Positions 16,214-24,997 of a stretch of DNA of 64,000 nt are shown here, piece by piece. The DNA is from Bacillus carboniphilus (lineage in GTDB: Bacteria; Bacillota; Bacilli; Bacillales; JC228), in NCBI RefSeq assembly GCF_039522365.1, contig NZ_BAAADJ010000021.1, forward strand, positions 180,383 to 244,382. Direction: 5' to 3'. The notes beneath the pieces are model-generated. The model was not told the origin of the DNA. It saw nothing but the letters and a program-made list of their open reading frames with translations, and did not search any database. A program made the translations under genes and the position numbers. Numbering within the stretch: position 1 is the stretch's first letter; each line of letters begins with the position of its first letter.

Positions 16214-16951
16214 ATGATGTATGAGTTGATTAGTAAATTTAGTAATCTATTAAGCGAACCTTTTCTATCTCTTTTTAATAGTACACAGAGTATTCCACTT
16301 CTAGCTGCACTCATGCTAGGTATTGTTGGTGCATTAGCTCCTTGTCAATTCACAGCCAATCTTGGAGCTATTACCATCTATGGAAATAAGTCTATTCAAA
16401 AGAGGATTCCATTATCTGAGGTTTTACTCTTTATTCTTGGTAAGGTGGTTGTATTTTCTGGTTTAGGATTTGCGGTATGGTTACTAGGATATGAGTTTCA
16501 GCAATCGTTGACACTCTATTTTCCATGGGTTCGAAAAATAGTGGGGCCAATGTTAATATTGATTGGTTTGTTTATGGTCGGCTTATTTACGTTTAAATGG
16601 ACCGTAACATTAGGTAAGATACCAGAAAAATTCACTTCAAAAGGTAAGCTTGGTGCATTTCTGTTAGGGATAAGCTTCTCTCTTGGATTCTGTCCAACTA
16701 TGTTTGTTCTATTCTTTGTAACGCTGATGCCGATGGTCTTATCTGTTTCGTACGGTGCGGTTTTACCTCCTATCTTTGCATTAGGAACCTCTATACCTTT
16801 ATTACTAGTTATATTTCTTATTTGGTATTTTGAACTTAGTGGTAAGAACACTATGAAAAAGGGGAGAAAGATTGGATCCATTATTCAAAAAGTGGCGGGG
16901 TGGATATTGATTATCATCGGAATATTAGACACATTGACTTACTGGGTATAG
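16214..16951 (+). CDS. CcdA/DsbD-type transmembrane thiol transporter
   Basis: Polytopic membrane protein of about 245 residues with six or more helices. Two matching half-motifs, GALAPCQFT in the first helix pair and GFCPTMFVL in the second, carry the paired Pro-Cys that CcdA/DsbD proteins use to carry reducing equivalents across the membrane. Substrates in this superfamily include thioredoxin-like proteins for cytochrome c maturation and extracytoplasmic metalloprotein reduction; a role in reducing exported copper proteins fits the neighbourhood but is inference. I start at the ATG at 16214, nine bases after AAAGGTG, rather than at an upstream GTG inside the RBS. Confidence 0.82.
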   Translation: MMYELISKFSNLLSEPFLSLFNSTQSIPLLAALMLGIVGALAPCQFTANLGAITIYGNKSIQKRIPLSEVLLFILGKVVVFSGLGFAVWLLGYEFQQSLTLYFPWVRKIVGPMLILIGLFMVGLFTFKWTVTLGKIPEKFTSKGKLGAFLLGISFSLGFCPTMFVLFFVTLMPMVLSVSYGAVLPPIFALGTSIPLLLVIFLIWYFELSGKNTMKKGRKIGSIIQKVAGWILIIIGILDTLTYWV

Positions 16952-17000
16952 ACTATTTTTAAAGAATTATAATACACAAAAAATGAGATGGAGAGTCATT

Positions 17001-17882
17001 ATGGGAAATTGTTATCTTGTTCGTGGACCTCAGGTTATGAAAGATTTTAGAAATAGCTTTAACACATTAGCCGAATCGGTCTTTGGTATTAACTTCGAAA
17101 ACTGGTACAAAGCAGGTTTCTGGACTGATAAATATGAACCTTTCTCTTTTGTAGAAGGGAATCGTGTGATTGCAAACGTATCTGTTAATAGGGTTGATTT
17201 GACTATTGATTATGAAAAGGTAAGAGGGCTTCAAATTGGAACGGTCATGACCCATCAGGACTACCGAAATCAAGGTCTTTCTAAACAACTTATGAACCTT
17301 GTATTGGAGGCGTACGAAGGGCAATATGATGTGATGTATTTATTTGCGAATCAAACGGTGTTAGATTTTTATCCAAAGTTTGGATTTAATAGAGTAGAAG
17401 AAATTCAGTTTTTTCTGGATGACATTCCGATGAAAAAGAAGAAAGCTAATGTTAGAAAATTGGACTTTAGTAACCAACATGACATCCAATTTCTTTACCA
17501 ATTTGCGAGTAAGAGACTGCCCGTTTCTAGTAGATTTGGTACGATCCATACTGCTGAGCTAATAATGTTCTATGCTCTAAATGTATTTTCAGATCACTTC
17601 TATTACCTGGAAGAAGAGAATACGGTGGTCCTATTTATTCAAGATAAAGATCAATTGGAAATATACGATGTGATTAGTCCAGTTAACGTCAATTTAGAGA
17701 GGATAATGAGCCATATCTGTTCACCTGAGACCAAAAGGGTGTTATTTTATTTTACACCCGATACAGAAAGCTTATTGATTCAGTCTATACCATTCAAAGG
17801 CGATGAAGTGTTATTTGTTAAAACAGCCGCTAATTTTACGTGGCCTCAGCATGTAAAACATCCTATCACATCACAAGCATAA
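17001..17882 (+). CDS. GNAT acetyltransferase (Eis-like)
   Basis: N-acetyltransferase of 293 residues. The GNAT acetyl-CoA signature lies at about residues 75-95 (GTVMTHQDYRNQGLSKQLM), followed by LFANQTVLDFYPKFGFNRV, the usual end of the fold. The long C-terminal part with extra strands resembles the enhanced-intracellular-survival (Eis) group, which acetylates amines on diverse molecules. The substrate cannot be read from sequence. An in-frame ATG at 16983 lacks an RBS; GATGGAGAG precedes the ATG at 17001. It sits between unrelated genes. Confidence 0.82.
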   Translation: MGNCYLVRGPQVMKDFRNSFNTLAESVFGINFENWYKAGFWTDKYEPFSFVEGNRVIANVSVNRVDLTIDYEKVRGLQIGTVMTHQDYRNQGLSKQLMNLVLEAYEGQYDVMYLFANQTVLDFYPKFGFNRVEEIQFFLDDIPMKKKKANVRKLDFSNQHDIQFLYQFASKRLPVSSRFGTIHTAELIMFYALNVFSDHFYYLEEENTVVLFIQDKDQLEIYDVISPVNVNLERIMSHICSPETKRVLFYFTPDTESLLIQSIPFKGDEVLFVKTAANFTWPQHVKHPITSQA

Positions 17883-17949
17883 AAGAATAATTTCTTGAAA
17901 AGGACTTTTGTTCATACAAATAGAAATAAAGATTATAGGGGGATGAGGG

Positions 17950-19404
17950 ATGAAAATAATCTTTATTTCTATTGGATTTATTTTTTTGATTTTTATTGTA
18001 GTTACGATTTTTAACACATTCACAACAAAGTCGGTTCAACCAACTGCAGAACCAACTGATATTTCCATCGATCAAGAAGCAGCACTTAAACGTTTTTCCA
18101 CTGCACTAACCTACCAAACGATTTCCTACCAAGACCGAACAAAATTCAATTTTGAAGAGTTTGATCAATTTATTACCCTTCTAGAAGAAAGCTATCCTGA
18201 AGTTCACCAACAATTAGAAAGAGAAAAGGTCAATCAATATTCCCTTATTTACTTATGGAAGGGAACAGACTCCACTCAAAAGCCTATCGGATTTACAAGT
18301 CATTACGATGTAGTACCTGTACTAGAAGGAACTGAAAATAACTGGGAGCAACCACCCTTTAGTGGGAATGTTGTTGATGGTGTTATTTGGGGACGAGGAA
18401 CACTTGATGACAAACTTGGAGTGATTGGACTTTTAGAGGCTGTTGATTATCTCTTAGAACAAGACTATCAACCAACTAGAGATGTGTACTTTATGTTTGG
18501 CTTTGATGAAGAAATAGGTGGAGACCAAGGAGCTAAAGCAATTGTAGAAACATTAAAGAATCGTGGGGTAACATTTGAATTTATTTTAGATGAAGGTGGC
18601 GCGATTGTAGAAAATATGGTTCCTGGTGTCTCGAATCCAGTTGGTGTTGTTGGAATATCTGAAAAAGGATCTGCAACTGCGGAACTTATGATTGAAGGTA
18701 GTGGTGGACACTCATCACAGCCAGAAGACCGAACAAATATTGGTCGGATTGCACGGGCTATCGCTAGGCTTGAAGAAAAGCAATTCAAAGCTGATTTAAG
18801 AGGGCCAGGGGAAGAGCTATTCGAATATGTCGCACCTGAAATGAACTTCGGAATGAAATATGTATTTGCAAATAAGTTCTTGTTTGAACCTATTATTGAA
18901 AAAATCCTGCTGCAACAGCCTGCTTCTGCAGCCATGATTCGAACTACGATTGCTCCTACGATATTTCAAGCGGGTGAGCAGTACAATGCTCTTCCTGAAA
19001 AAGCAACAGCATTTGTTAATCTTCGAATTATGCCGGGTGAACCTTTAGAAGAGGTAAAAGATTTTATCGTAGATACGATCGATGATAAAGGCATAAAAGT
19101 GAGTATTTCTGGAAGTGAAGCTTCCAATGTCTCATCATCAAACAGTAAGGCGTTTCAATCCATTCAACAGGCTGCAAGAAATGTGTATGGAGATGTAGTT
19201 ATTGCTCCTTATCTGATGTTTGCGGGTTCTGATGCTAAACATTACGAAGCGATTTCTGAGAATACGTATCGTTTTCTTCCTGTAAAATTAACTTCTGAGG
19301 ACTTACAAAGAATGCATGGTACCAATGAGCAAATAAGTATAGAGAATTATATAAATGCCATTAAGTTTTACGTAGAAATGATTAGACTCTCAAATAAAAT
19401 GTAA
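17950..19404 (+). CDS. M20-family metallopeptidase with N-terminal membrane anchor (PM20D1-like)
   Basis: Zinc-dependent amidohydrolase of 484 residues with a single N-terminal membrane helix (IFISIGFIFLIFIVVTIF). Metal-site motifs of clan MH are present: TSHYDVVPV, GRGTLDDKLG (bridging Asp), FDEEIGGDQG (catalytic and metal Glu), EFILDEGGA and, near the end, GSDAKHYE. A dimerisation domain lies between (STAELMIEGSGGHSSQPE-type). The architecture matches carboxypeptidase S/PM20D1 proteins, which cleave or form N-acyl amino acids. The RBS is AGGGGGATGAGGG. It ends in a strong terminator and is probably monocistronic. Confidence 0.9.
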   Translation: MKIIFISIGFIFLIFIVVTIFNTFTTKSVQPTAEPTDISIDQEAALKRFSTALTYQTISYQDRTKFNFEEFDQFITLLEESYPEVHQQLEREKVNQYSLIYLWKGTDSTQKPIGFTSHYDVVPVLEGTENNWEQPPFSGNVVDGVIWGRGTLDDKLGVIGLLEAVDYLLEQDYQPTRDVYFMFGFDEEIGGDQGAKAIVETLKNRGVTFEFILDEGGAIVENMVPGVSNPVGVVGISEKGSATAELMIEGSGGHSSQPEDRTNIGRIARAIARLEEKQFKADLRGPGEELFEYVAPEMNFGMKYVFANKFLFEPIIEKILLQQPASAAMIRTTIAPTIFQAGEQYNALPEKATAFVNLRIMPGEPLEEVKDFIVDTIDDKGIKVSISGSEASNVSSSNSKAFQSIQQAARNVYGDVVIAPYLMFAGSDAKHYEAISENTYRFLPVKLTSEDLQRMHGTNEQISIENYINAIKFYVEMIRLSNKM

Positions 19405-19414
19405 TTTTTTCAGT

Positions 19415-19453
19415 AAGAACAGCTCTTTTTTGAGTTGTTCTTTTTATTTTTTT
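19415..19453 (+). terminator. intrinsic terminator after M20 peptidase
   Basis: AAGAACAGCTC at 19415-19425 pairs with GAGTTGTTCTT at 19432-19442 (one G-U type pair), followed by TTTATTTTTTT. Confidence 0.88.
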
Positions 19454-19471
19454 AGACTATTTGAAATAATA

Positions 19472-19500
19472 TTGGAATATGTTAGACTATATCGTAAAAT
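19472..19500 (+). promoter_or_regulatory. promoter of CsoR-like/MATE operon
   Basis: TTGGAA at 19472-19477 and TAAAAT at 19495-19500 are spaced by exactly 17 bases and lie just upstream of a G/C palindrome. Confidence 0.65.
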
Positions 19501-19506
19501 ATACCC

Positions 19507-19525
19507 TATCCCCGTATGGGGGATA
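19507..19525 (+). promoter_or_regulatory. CsoR-family operator
   Basis: TATCCCC at 19507-19513 and GGGGATA at 19519-19525 form an inverted repeat around GTATG. The AT-flanked G-tract/C-tract pattern is that of CsoR/RcnR/FrmR operators. It sits at the likely transcription start, which implies autoregulation by the next gene. Confidence 0.75.
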
Positions 19526-19548
19526 ATGTAGACTGAGGAGCTGAATAT

Positions 19549-19818
19549 ATGGGTCATCTACATCCACATCGAAAACAAGTTGTAAATAGGCTAGCCATTA
19601 TTGAAGGGCATGTCCGATCCGTAAAGGAGATGGCTTCTAATGATAGGGAATGTAGTGATTTATTAGTTCAGCTAGGAGCTATACGTTCAGCAATTGACAA
19701 GTGTGCCAAGTTAATATTAAAGGATCATTTGGAGGGATGCGTACAGAAAGCTATCAGTGAAGGGGATGAGAAGGTTATTAGGGATTTTAATAGGGCAATA
19801 GATACATATTTAAAATAG
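19549..19818 (+). CDS. CsoR/RcnR-family metal-sensing repressor
   Basis: All-helical DUF156-type repressor of 89 residues. The copper-sensor fingerprint Cys-His-Cys is present as C35 (NDREC), H60 and C64 (KDHLEGC). The N-terminus HLHPHRK adds histidines, a feature of Ni/Co-sensing relatives such as RcnR and InrS, so the inducer could be copper or another soft metal. An operator of CsoR form lies on its promoter. It is followed after nine bases by a MATE exporter gene and probably controls it. It differs clearly from the csoR at 29563. Confidence 0.9.
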   Translation: MGHLHPHRKQVVNRLAIIEGHVRSVKEMASNDRECSDLLVQLGAIRSAIDKCAKLILKDHLEGCVQKAISEGDEKVIRDFNRAIDTYLK

Positions 19819-19827
19819 GGGCTGAAC

Positions 19828-21189
19828 GTGATGAGTATAAAACTAGGGGATCATAAAGTTATTATGACAATCCTTACTTTGGCCTTACCAGCAGTGATAG
19901 ATAACTTTTTTCAAACAATCCTTGGCTTTGTAGATACGTTCTTTGTAGCCAAAATTGGGCTAGAAGAAGTAACAGCTGTTGGAGTGGCCAATACAATTAT
20001 TGCTGTTTACTTAGCGATTCTAATGGCAGTAGGGGTATCGGTAAACGTCTACGTGGCTAAGTATTTGGGTGCTGGAGATAAGGAGAAAGCCAACAAAGTG
20101 GCAACTCAATCTATTCAGCTAGCCATTGTATTGGGCTTATTGTTAGGATTTATCTCTCTCGTTTTTGCAAAGCCACTATTAACTTTAATGGGATTGGAAC
20201 TTGCCGTTTTAGATAAAAGCGTCCTCTATTTCCAAGTTGTTTCATTCCCGACTATATTAATCTCTTTAATGCTTATAATGAGTAGCATTTTAAGAGGGGC
20301 AAAAGATACTAAAACACCTATGAAAATAAGTATAGTGGTTAATCTTTTAAACATTGTACTAGATTATATTTTAATTTTTGGCTTCCTATTCATTCCTTCG
20401 TTAGGACTTCTTGGTGCTGCCTTGGCAACAGTATTAGCTAGGTTAATAGGTGTTATTTTACTTAGTTACTATCTATATAAACCAAGAATGATACAAATTA
20501 AAGACCTTATAAAAATTGATTACCAGCTATACAGAGAAATGATCTCTTTATCTATACCTGCCATGGGTGAAAGGTTAGCAATGAGATTGGGGCAGGTACT
20601 TTACTTTGGAATGATTGTCTATATTGGTACCAAAATATTTGCTGCACATCAAATTGCAGGAAATATTGAAATCATTTCATATATGATTGGCTATGGTTTT
20701 GCGACGGCTGGTACTACATTGGTTAGCCAATCTTTAGGGGCAAATGCCTTTGATGAGGCTCAAAAAATAGGGACCTATTGTGTTGGTTTGAGCGTAGGGG
20801 TAATGAGTGTAGTAGGTGTCATTCTTTTCTTTGGCGGTGAATGGCTTGGTTCACTTTTCACAACAGATCAAGAAGCCATAAAGAATATAGGGATTGCACT
20901 ACGAGTAGATGCTTTTATTCAACCAATATTAGCAGTAGTGTTGGTGTTAACAGGAATCTATCAAGGCGCTGAGAATGCCAAAACACCATTCTATTTAACA
21001 GCTATTGGTATTTGGGTTATCAGAACGGTTGGAGTTTATGTGCTAGGGGTTTATTTTGGCCTCGGAATTCTAGGAATCTGGCTATCTATCGGATTAGATA
21101 ATTTGTTTAGAGCGGTTTTCTTAGGTAAAAATTTTATGAGCGGAAAATGGTTACAACTAATAAAAAAGAAAAGCTTAAAAGCGAGCTAG
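19828..21189 (+). CDS. MATE-family efflux transporter
   Basis: Multidrug and toxic compound extrusion family protein with twelve helices in two homologous halves (453 aa). Family features are visible: PAVIDNFFQTILGFVDTFFV in the first helix, GAKDTKTPM between halves and the second-half counterpart GAENAKTPF. Transport would be outward, driven by Na+ or H+. The frame opens with GTG at 19828 followed immediately by ATG; TAGGGG upstream fits either. Its operon partner is a CsoR-type metal sensor, an uncommon pairing that suggests export of a metal-related compound or a metallophore. A hairpin follows the stop. Confidence 0.9.
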   Translation: MMSIKLGDHKVIMTILTLALPAVIDNFFQTILGFVDTFFVAKIGLEEVTAVGVANTIIAVYLAILMAVGVSVNVYVAKYLGAGDKEKANKVATQSIQLAIVLGLLLGFISLVFAKPLLTLMGLELAVLDKSVLYFQVVSFPTILISLMLIMSSILRGAKDTKTPMKISIVVNLLNIVLDYILIFGFLFIPSLGLLGAALATVLARLIGVILLSYYLYKPRMIQIKDLIKIDYQLYREMISLSIPAMGERLAMRLGQVLYFGMIVYIGTKIFAAHQIAGNIEIISYMIGYGFATAGTTLVSQSLGANAFDEAQKIGTYCVGLSVGVMSVVGVILFFGGEWLGSLFTTDQEAIKNIGIALRVDAFIQPILAVVLVLTGIYQGAENAKTPFYLTAIGIWVIRTVGVYVLGVYFGLGILGIWLSIGLDNLFRAVFLGKNFMSGKWLQLIKKKSLKAS

Positions 21190-21201
21190 AAAAATCGGAA
21201 C

Positions 21202-21220
21202 GGCTTCCCAATGGGAAGCC
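21202..21220. terminator. hairpin between MATE and cupredoxin genes
   Basis: GGCTTCCC at 21202-21209 pairs perfectly with GGGAAGCC at 21213-21220. A short T-stretch follows on the plus strand and TTTTT further out on the minus strand. It probably terminates both converging genes. Confidence 0.7.
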
Positions 21221-21222
21221 CT

Positions 21223-22098
21223 TTAATATACGATGAGAGTGCCGACCATACCGCTTTCCTTATGTCCTGGAATTGTGCAATAAAATTGATAGGTTCCACT
21301 TTTTTGTGGAGTAAAGGTTAGTTGATTAGAGCTATTGGCTTTTGCATGAATGTGTAGATCTGCTTTTTGACCATGATTATGCTGGTTTGAAGGTGAATCC
21401 ATTTGGATTGATTTAATTTCTAAATCATGTTCAACTTGATCTGAATTGTGCAAAGTGAGTGTCACTTTTTTCCCTTTTTCAAGTTTTATTGTGGAGGGGG
21501 TGTAATTAAAATTATTAGTAGTAATAGTTAATGAATTTAAGTGTTGATGAGGTTCATCTGCTAGGTTATAGAGTTGTTTTTTCTCCAAGAATTGTCCACC
21601 CATTAAAATTAAGACTATTACTACTACTATGAATAAGGGTTTTATTAACCACTTCCCATTGATTACCTTGCTATTTTCCCTAGTTTCACTTAATGCTAAT
21701 AAAAGCAGAATGGAGCTTATAGTTAAAGTGAAGAATATCTTAATTAGAACAGTAGATTCCGCAATGGAAATCATCTCACCAAGCATTGCCCCCATCATGC
21801 CTCCCATAACGGCTGCCATGATCGATTCAATGGTTGGAAGTATTCCCATTTGAATTCCTATCATCAACCCTACTAAGACCGCTATCGAAAGAGAGAGTAC
21901 CGTAGAGTAGAATAGATTTCCTTTATACGCTGCACCAAAAATAAGCCCTGCTGTTAATCCGACATTCATACCTATATACATGGCATACATCATGGCAGCC
22001 ATCTTTGAGAGTGTATGTTTAATCTTATAAACCATCCATGAATTGATAAGCAAGATGACCATACTTGAAAAAATGATATACCAGAAAAACAAGCTCAT
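21223..22098 (-). CDS. six-TM membrane protein fused to a C-terminal cupredoxin domain
   Basis: The first ~175 residues form six hydrophobic helices, several Met- and Gly-rich (MAAMMYAMYIGMNVG, AAVMGGMMGAMLGEM). A linker then leads to a cupredoxin domain of about 100 residues, probably extracytoplasmic. Type-1 copper ligands are visible: the His of QVEHDLEI and the cluster CTIPGHKESGM (Cys, His, Met). His-rich inserts (NQHNHGQK, LHIHAK) lie nearby. It may pass copper or electrons at the membrane; that is inference. RBS AAGGAGG precedes the ATG. It stands alone, divergent from the PIG-L operon. Confidence 0.83.
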   Translation of the reverse strand: MSLFFWYIIFSSMVILLINSWMVYKIKHTLSKMAAMMYAMYIGMNVGLTAGLIFGAAYKGNLFYSTVLSLSIAVLVGLMIGIQMGILPTIESIMAAVMGGMMGAMLGEMISIAESTVLIKIFFTLTISSILLLLALSETRENSKVINGKWLIKPLFIVVVIVLILMGGQFLEKKQLYNLADEPHQHLNSLTITTNNFNYTPSTIKLEKGKKVTLTLHNSDQVEHDLEIKSIQMDSPSNQHNHGQKADLHIHAKANSSNQLTFTPQKSGTYQFYCTIPGHKESGMVGTLIVY

Positions 22099-22196
22099 CT
22101 GAACGCCTCCTTATTTGCTACAACATATGTCGGTCACAGACAAGCCATTCCATAAAAGTTTTTAAACAATTTACAGAAAAATTATAATATTCGGTA

Positions 22197-22225
22197 TTTA
22201 CAAATTTATCTGAAAGCATTAACAT
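22197..22225 (+). promoter_or_regulatory. promoter of PIG-L/ABC transporter operon
   Basis: TTTACA at 22197-22202 and TAACAT at 22220-22225 with a 17-base spacer, some 65 bases before the first start codon. Prediction only. Confidence 0.5.
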
Positions 22226-22289
22226 TAAATGAAACAAACCCAAATATACTATAGAGGGGTATTGTATAACATAAGAGGAGTGGTTATGG

Positions 22290-23036
22290 ATGGCAAATGG
22301 TCAAAAAATTTTATTCTTGGGTGTTTACGGAATGGAGGTAGTGGAATGTGGAGGTGCGTTAGCTAAAAACGTTGAAAATGGCGGTCAATCCCATGCAACA
22401 ATTATGTTATGTAGGGAAACAAGTCAACCTCAAGTAAGAAAAGCTGCAGAAATTTTAGGGGTTAACATTTCTTTTCTTAATTTTGAATCGGGTTGTGTTG
22501 ATTTAAGTGCAGAGTCGAAGAAGAAATTAATCAAAGTTATTCGTGAAGTTAAACCCGATATTATTATTACACAGGATCCAGAACATTCATTTCATGATTT
22601 AGATCCAGACAGAAGACCAGCGATGACGTTGCTTTTGGAATCTATCGCACTAGCAAGCCGTGATTATGCCTTGAATGACATGCCTGATCTAGAACCTCAT
22701 CCAATTCCAACGATTTATTACATGACACCGCACCACCCGAATACAGTTATTGATATTTCTCAGGTATGGGAGAAAAAAGAAACCGCCATGGATGCATTAG
22801 AAAGCCAAATGGAATTTAGTGGTATGCACTTTGATCGAATGTTAGACGAACAGTCTGCAGAGTTATTATATCCTGGGTTTTCGAAGTTAAATAAATTTGA
22901 AAAAGGGAGGGAAATACACAGAGTATTAGATAAAGCTGTCCATGTATATCATGGTCTAGCAACGCATGGACATTTTGCAATTGCTGAAGCTTATCGTCGA
23001 GAAGGTAACTTTCATTTAGCTGAACTTATAATTTAA
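22290..23036 (+). CDS. PIG-L (LmbE-like) family protein with altered metal motif
   Basis: Protein of 248 residues in the family of zinc-dependent N-acetylglucosaminyl deacetylases (BshB, MshB). The fold landmarks are recognisable: ILFLGVY, ECGGALAKN, DPEHSFHDLDPDRRPA, PTIYYMTPHHP and HFAIAEAYRRE. However, the N-terminal AHPDDE zinc motif is replaced by VYGMEVVE, so the first His ligand and the catalytic Asp are absent. HSFHDLDPDRR keeps His candidates. The enzyme may use another metal geometry or act on a different bond. RBS AGAGGAG precedes this ATG. It is the first gene of a seven-gene unit with an oligopeptide-type ABC transporter. Confidence 0.8.
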   Translation: MANGQKILFLGVYGMEVVECGGALAKNVENGGQSHATIMLCRETSQPQVRKAAEILGVNISFLNFESGCVDLSAESKKKLIKVIREVKPDIIITQDPEHSFHDLDPDRRPAMTLLLESIALASRDYALNDMPDLEPHPIPTIYYMTPHHPNTVIDISQVWEKKETAMDALESQMEFSGMHFDRMLDEQSAELLYPGFSKLNKFEKGREIHRVLDKAVHVYHGLATHGHFAIAEAYRREGNFHLAELII

Positions 23037-23053
23037 AAACAGGGGGAGTTCTT

Positions 23054-24892
23054 TTGGGGAAAAAATTTGTTAGTCTGTTAATTTTTTTACTTGTATTTAA
23101 TTTGTTTAGTGGCTTTGCTACAGCCGAACAACATCCAAAGACTTTAAGAATTGCAATCAATAGTGATGAGAGCACTCTGACCCCATATACTTATCAAACG
23201 GGCTATCCAGGGTTGGAATTAGTTCATTTATTATACGATACCTTGTTCCAGCTAGATGAGAATAATATTCCACAGCCGTGGATGGTAGAAGATTATTCAG
23301 TTAGCGAAGACGGATTAACATATGATTTTACACTATTTAAAGATATTACATGGCAGGATGGAAAGCCATTAACAGCAAATGATGTAAAGTTTACAGTTGA
23401 CTATTTTATACAACATCCAAAATCTCGTTTTACGGTCCCTCTTCAAACTATCAAATCTTTAGAAGTAAAAGATGAATTAAATTTTAGTATTACATTAAAT
23501 CAACCAGAACCCAATTTTATGATTCAACCTTTAGCTGATGTTCCAATTTTACCGCAACATATTTGGAGTGAAATAACAAATCCCGATGAGGCAACGAATG
23601 CATTAGGGAGTGGTCCATATAAACTTGTGGAATATAAAGCTGATCAGTACTACAAATTTGAAGCAAATGAAAATTACTTTAAGGGACAGCCAGCTTCAGA
23701 AGAACTAATACTCCCAATTGTATCTGATACAACAGCAATGTTTACTGCTTTAAAAGCTGGGGAAGTAGATAGTGCTAGTTCTAGTCTTACACCAGAAATT
23801 GTTGGTGAATTTGAATCTAATCCTAATTTAACCGTTGAATCCGGACCAGGGTTTTCAACCACTTTATTTCAAATTAATGCCGAAAGATATCCAATGTCTG
23901 AAAAAGAATTTAGACAAGCAATTGCATATGCTATCGATACTCAATACCTAGTAGATACTGTAATCCTAGGCTATGGTCAAGTTGGTAGCCCAGGTTTCAT
24001 TCATCCATCAAGTCCTTTTTATAACTCAGATTTATCATTCAAGCCAGATAAAGAGAAAGCAAAACAACTACTAGCAGAGGCAGGCTTCAAAGATTCAGAT
24101 GGTGACGGCTTTATTGAGGGGCAAAACGGAGAAGCAATCGATTTAAGTATCCTAGTTCAATCTGAAAATCCACTGCGTATTCGTACAGCAGAAATAATCT
24201 CTGGATGGTTAAACGACGTGGGAATTAAAGTAACTGCAAAATCTCTTGACTCCGATACTATCATTTCACTTGTATGGCCAGAGTACGATGTAAGTAAAGG
24301 AAGAGATTTTGATTTTACAATGTTTGGTTGGTCTAGTACCGTTCAATTATTCCCAGATCGCTTAATAGATCTTTTCTATTCTGACCCAAGTTTAGGAACT
24401 ATAAATATTGGAGGATATAACAATTCCGAGTTTGATAAGTTAGGGGATGTACTGAAGAGTACAGTTAATGAAGATGAACGAAAAAACATATTTTATGAGA
24501 TGCAAACTCTTGTGGCAGAGGATTTTCCAATTGTAACCCTCTATTATCAAGAAATTGTGAACGCATATAATCCAAGTGTTTATGACGGTTACGTCTTTCA
24601 ATCTGGTAAAGGTATTTTAAATAAACTTTCCTTCGTGTCTGGACAAAAGAGTGAACCTCAAGAAAATCAGGGTGAAAAGGATGGCACAGACACAGATGTA
24701 AACAAAAATGATACTGATTCTAAGAAGGAAAATAATAACAGTAACTCAGACTCTTCAAATTCAAGTTCTAATAACTCGTCACTTTTTATTCTACTTGGTT
24801 TAATCCTAGTAGTAGTTATTGTCTTTATGTTTTTTAGAAAAAGTACAAAAAAGAATACAGGAAATGATGACTTTGATGAATTCAATGTCTAA
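23054..24892 (+). CDS. peptide/nickel-type ABC substrate-binding protein with C-terminal membrane anchor
   Basis: Family 5 binding protein of 612 residues. A cleavable signal peptide (ends FATAEQ) has no lipobox. The SBP_bac_5 domain covers about 28-535 (LTPYTY, DGLTYDFTLFKDITWQDGKPLTANDV-type signature, GSGPYKLVEY, FRQAIAYAID). A Ser/Asn/Asp-rich linker then leads to a C-terminal helix (FILLGLILVVVIVFMFF) and a basic/acidic tail, so the protein is held by its C-terminus rather than by lipid; this is unusual in Firmicutes. Start is TTG at 23054 with GGGGGAG upstream. The ligand may be a peptide, opine, metal complex or the substrate of the neighbouring PIG-L protein. Confidence 0.88.
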   Translation: MGKKFVSLLIFLLVFNLFSGFATAEQHPKTLRIAINSDESTLTPYTYQTGYPGLELVHLLYDTLFQLDENNIPQPWMVEDYSVSEDGLTYDFTLFKDITWQDGKPLTANDVKFTVDYFIQHPKSRFTVPLQTIKSLEVKDELNFSITLNQPEPNFMIQPLADVPILPQHIWSEITNPDEATNALGSGPYKLVEYKADQYYKFEANENYFKGQPASEELILPIVSDTTAMFTALKAGEVDSASSSLTPEIVGEFESNPNLTVESGPGFSTTLFQINAERYPMSEKEFRQAIAYAIDTQYLVDTVILGYGQVGSPGFIHPSSPFYNSDLSFKPDKEKAKQLLAEAGFKDSDGDGFIEGQNGEAIDLSILVQSENPLRIRTAEIISGWLNDVGIKVTAKSLDSDTIISLVWPEYDVSKGRDFDFTMFGWSSTVQLFPDRLIDLFYSDPSLGTINIGGYNNSEFDKLGDVLKSTVNEDERKNIFYEMQTLVAEDFPIVTLYYQEIVNAYNPSVYDGYVFQSGKGILNKLSFVSGQKSEPQENQGEKDGTDTDVNKNDTDSKKENNNSNSDSSNSSSNNSSLFILLGLILVVVIVFMFFRKSTKKNTGNDDFDEFNV

Positions 24893-24928
24893 TTTAATGA
24901 TATTTCTCAGTACTTAATTAAATGTAAA

Positions 24929-24959
24929 GGGATGACACAAAATTTGGGTCATCCCTCCT
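24929..24959 (+). terminator. attenuator-like hairpin between binding-protein and permease genes
   Basis: GGGATGAC at 24929-24936 pairs with GTCATCCC at 24948-24955 (11-base loop), then TCCTT. It could lower permease expression relative to the binding protein, and it shows that the permease start is downstream. Confidence 0.5.
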
Positions 24960-24997
24960 TCATTCAAAAATCGTATCAATCTATAAGGAGGCGCCCC

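Noticed and set aside
18468..18935. 155-codon minus-strand frame
   Set aside because: It is antisense to the M20 peptidase and has no RBS.
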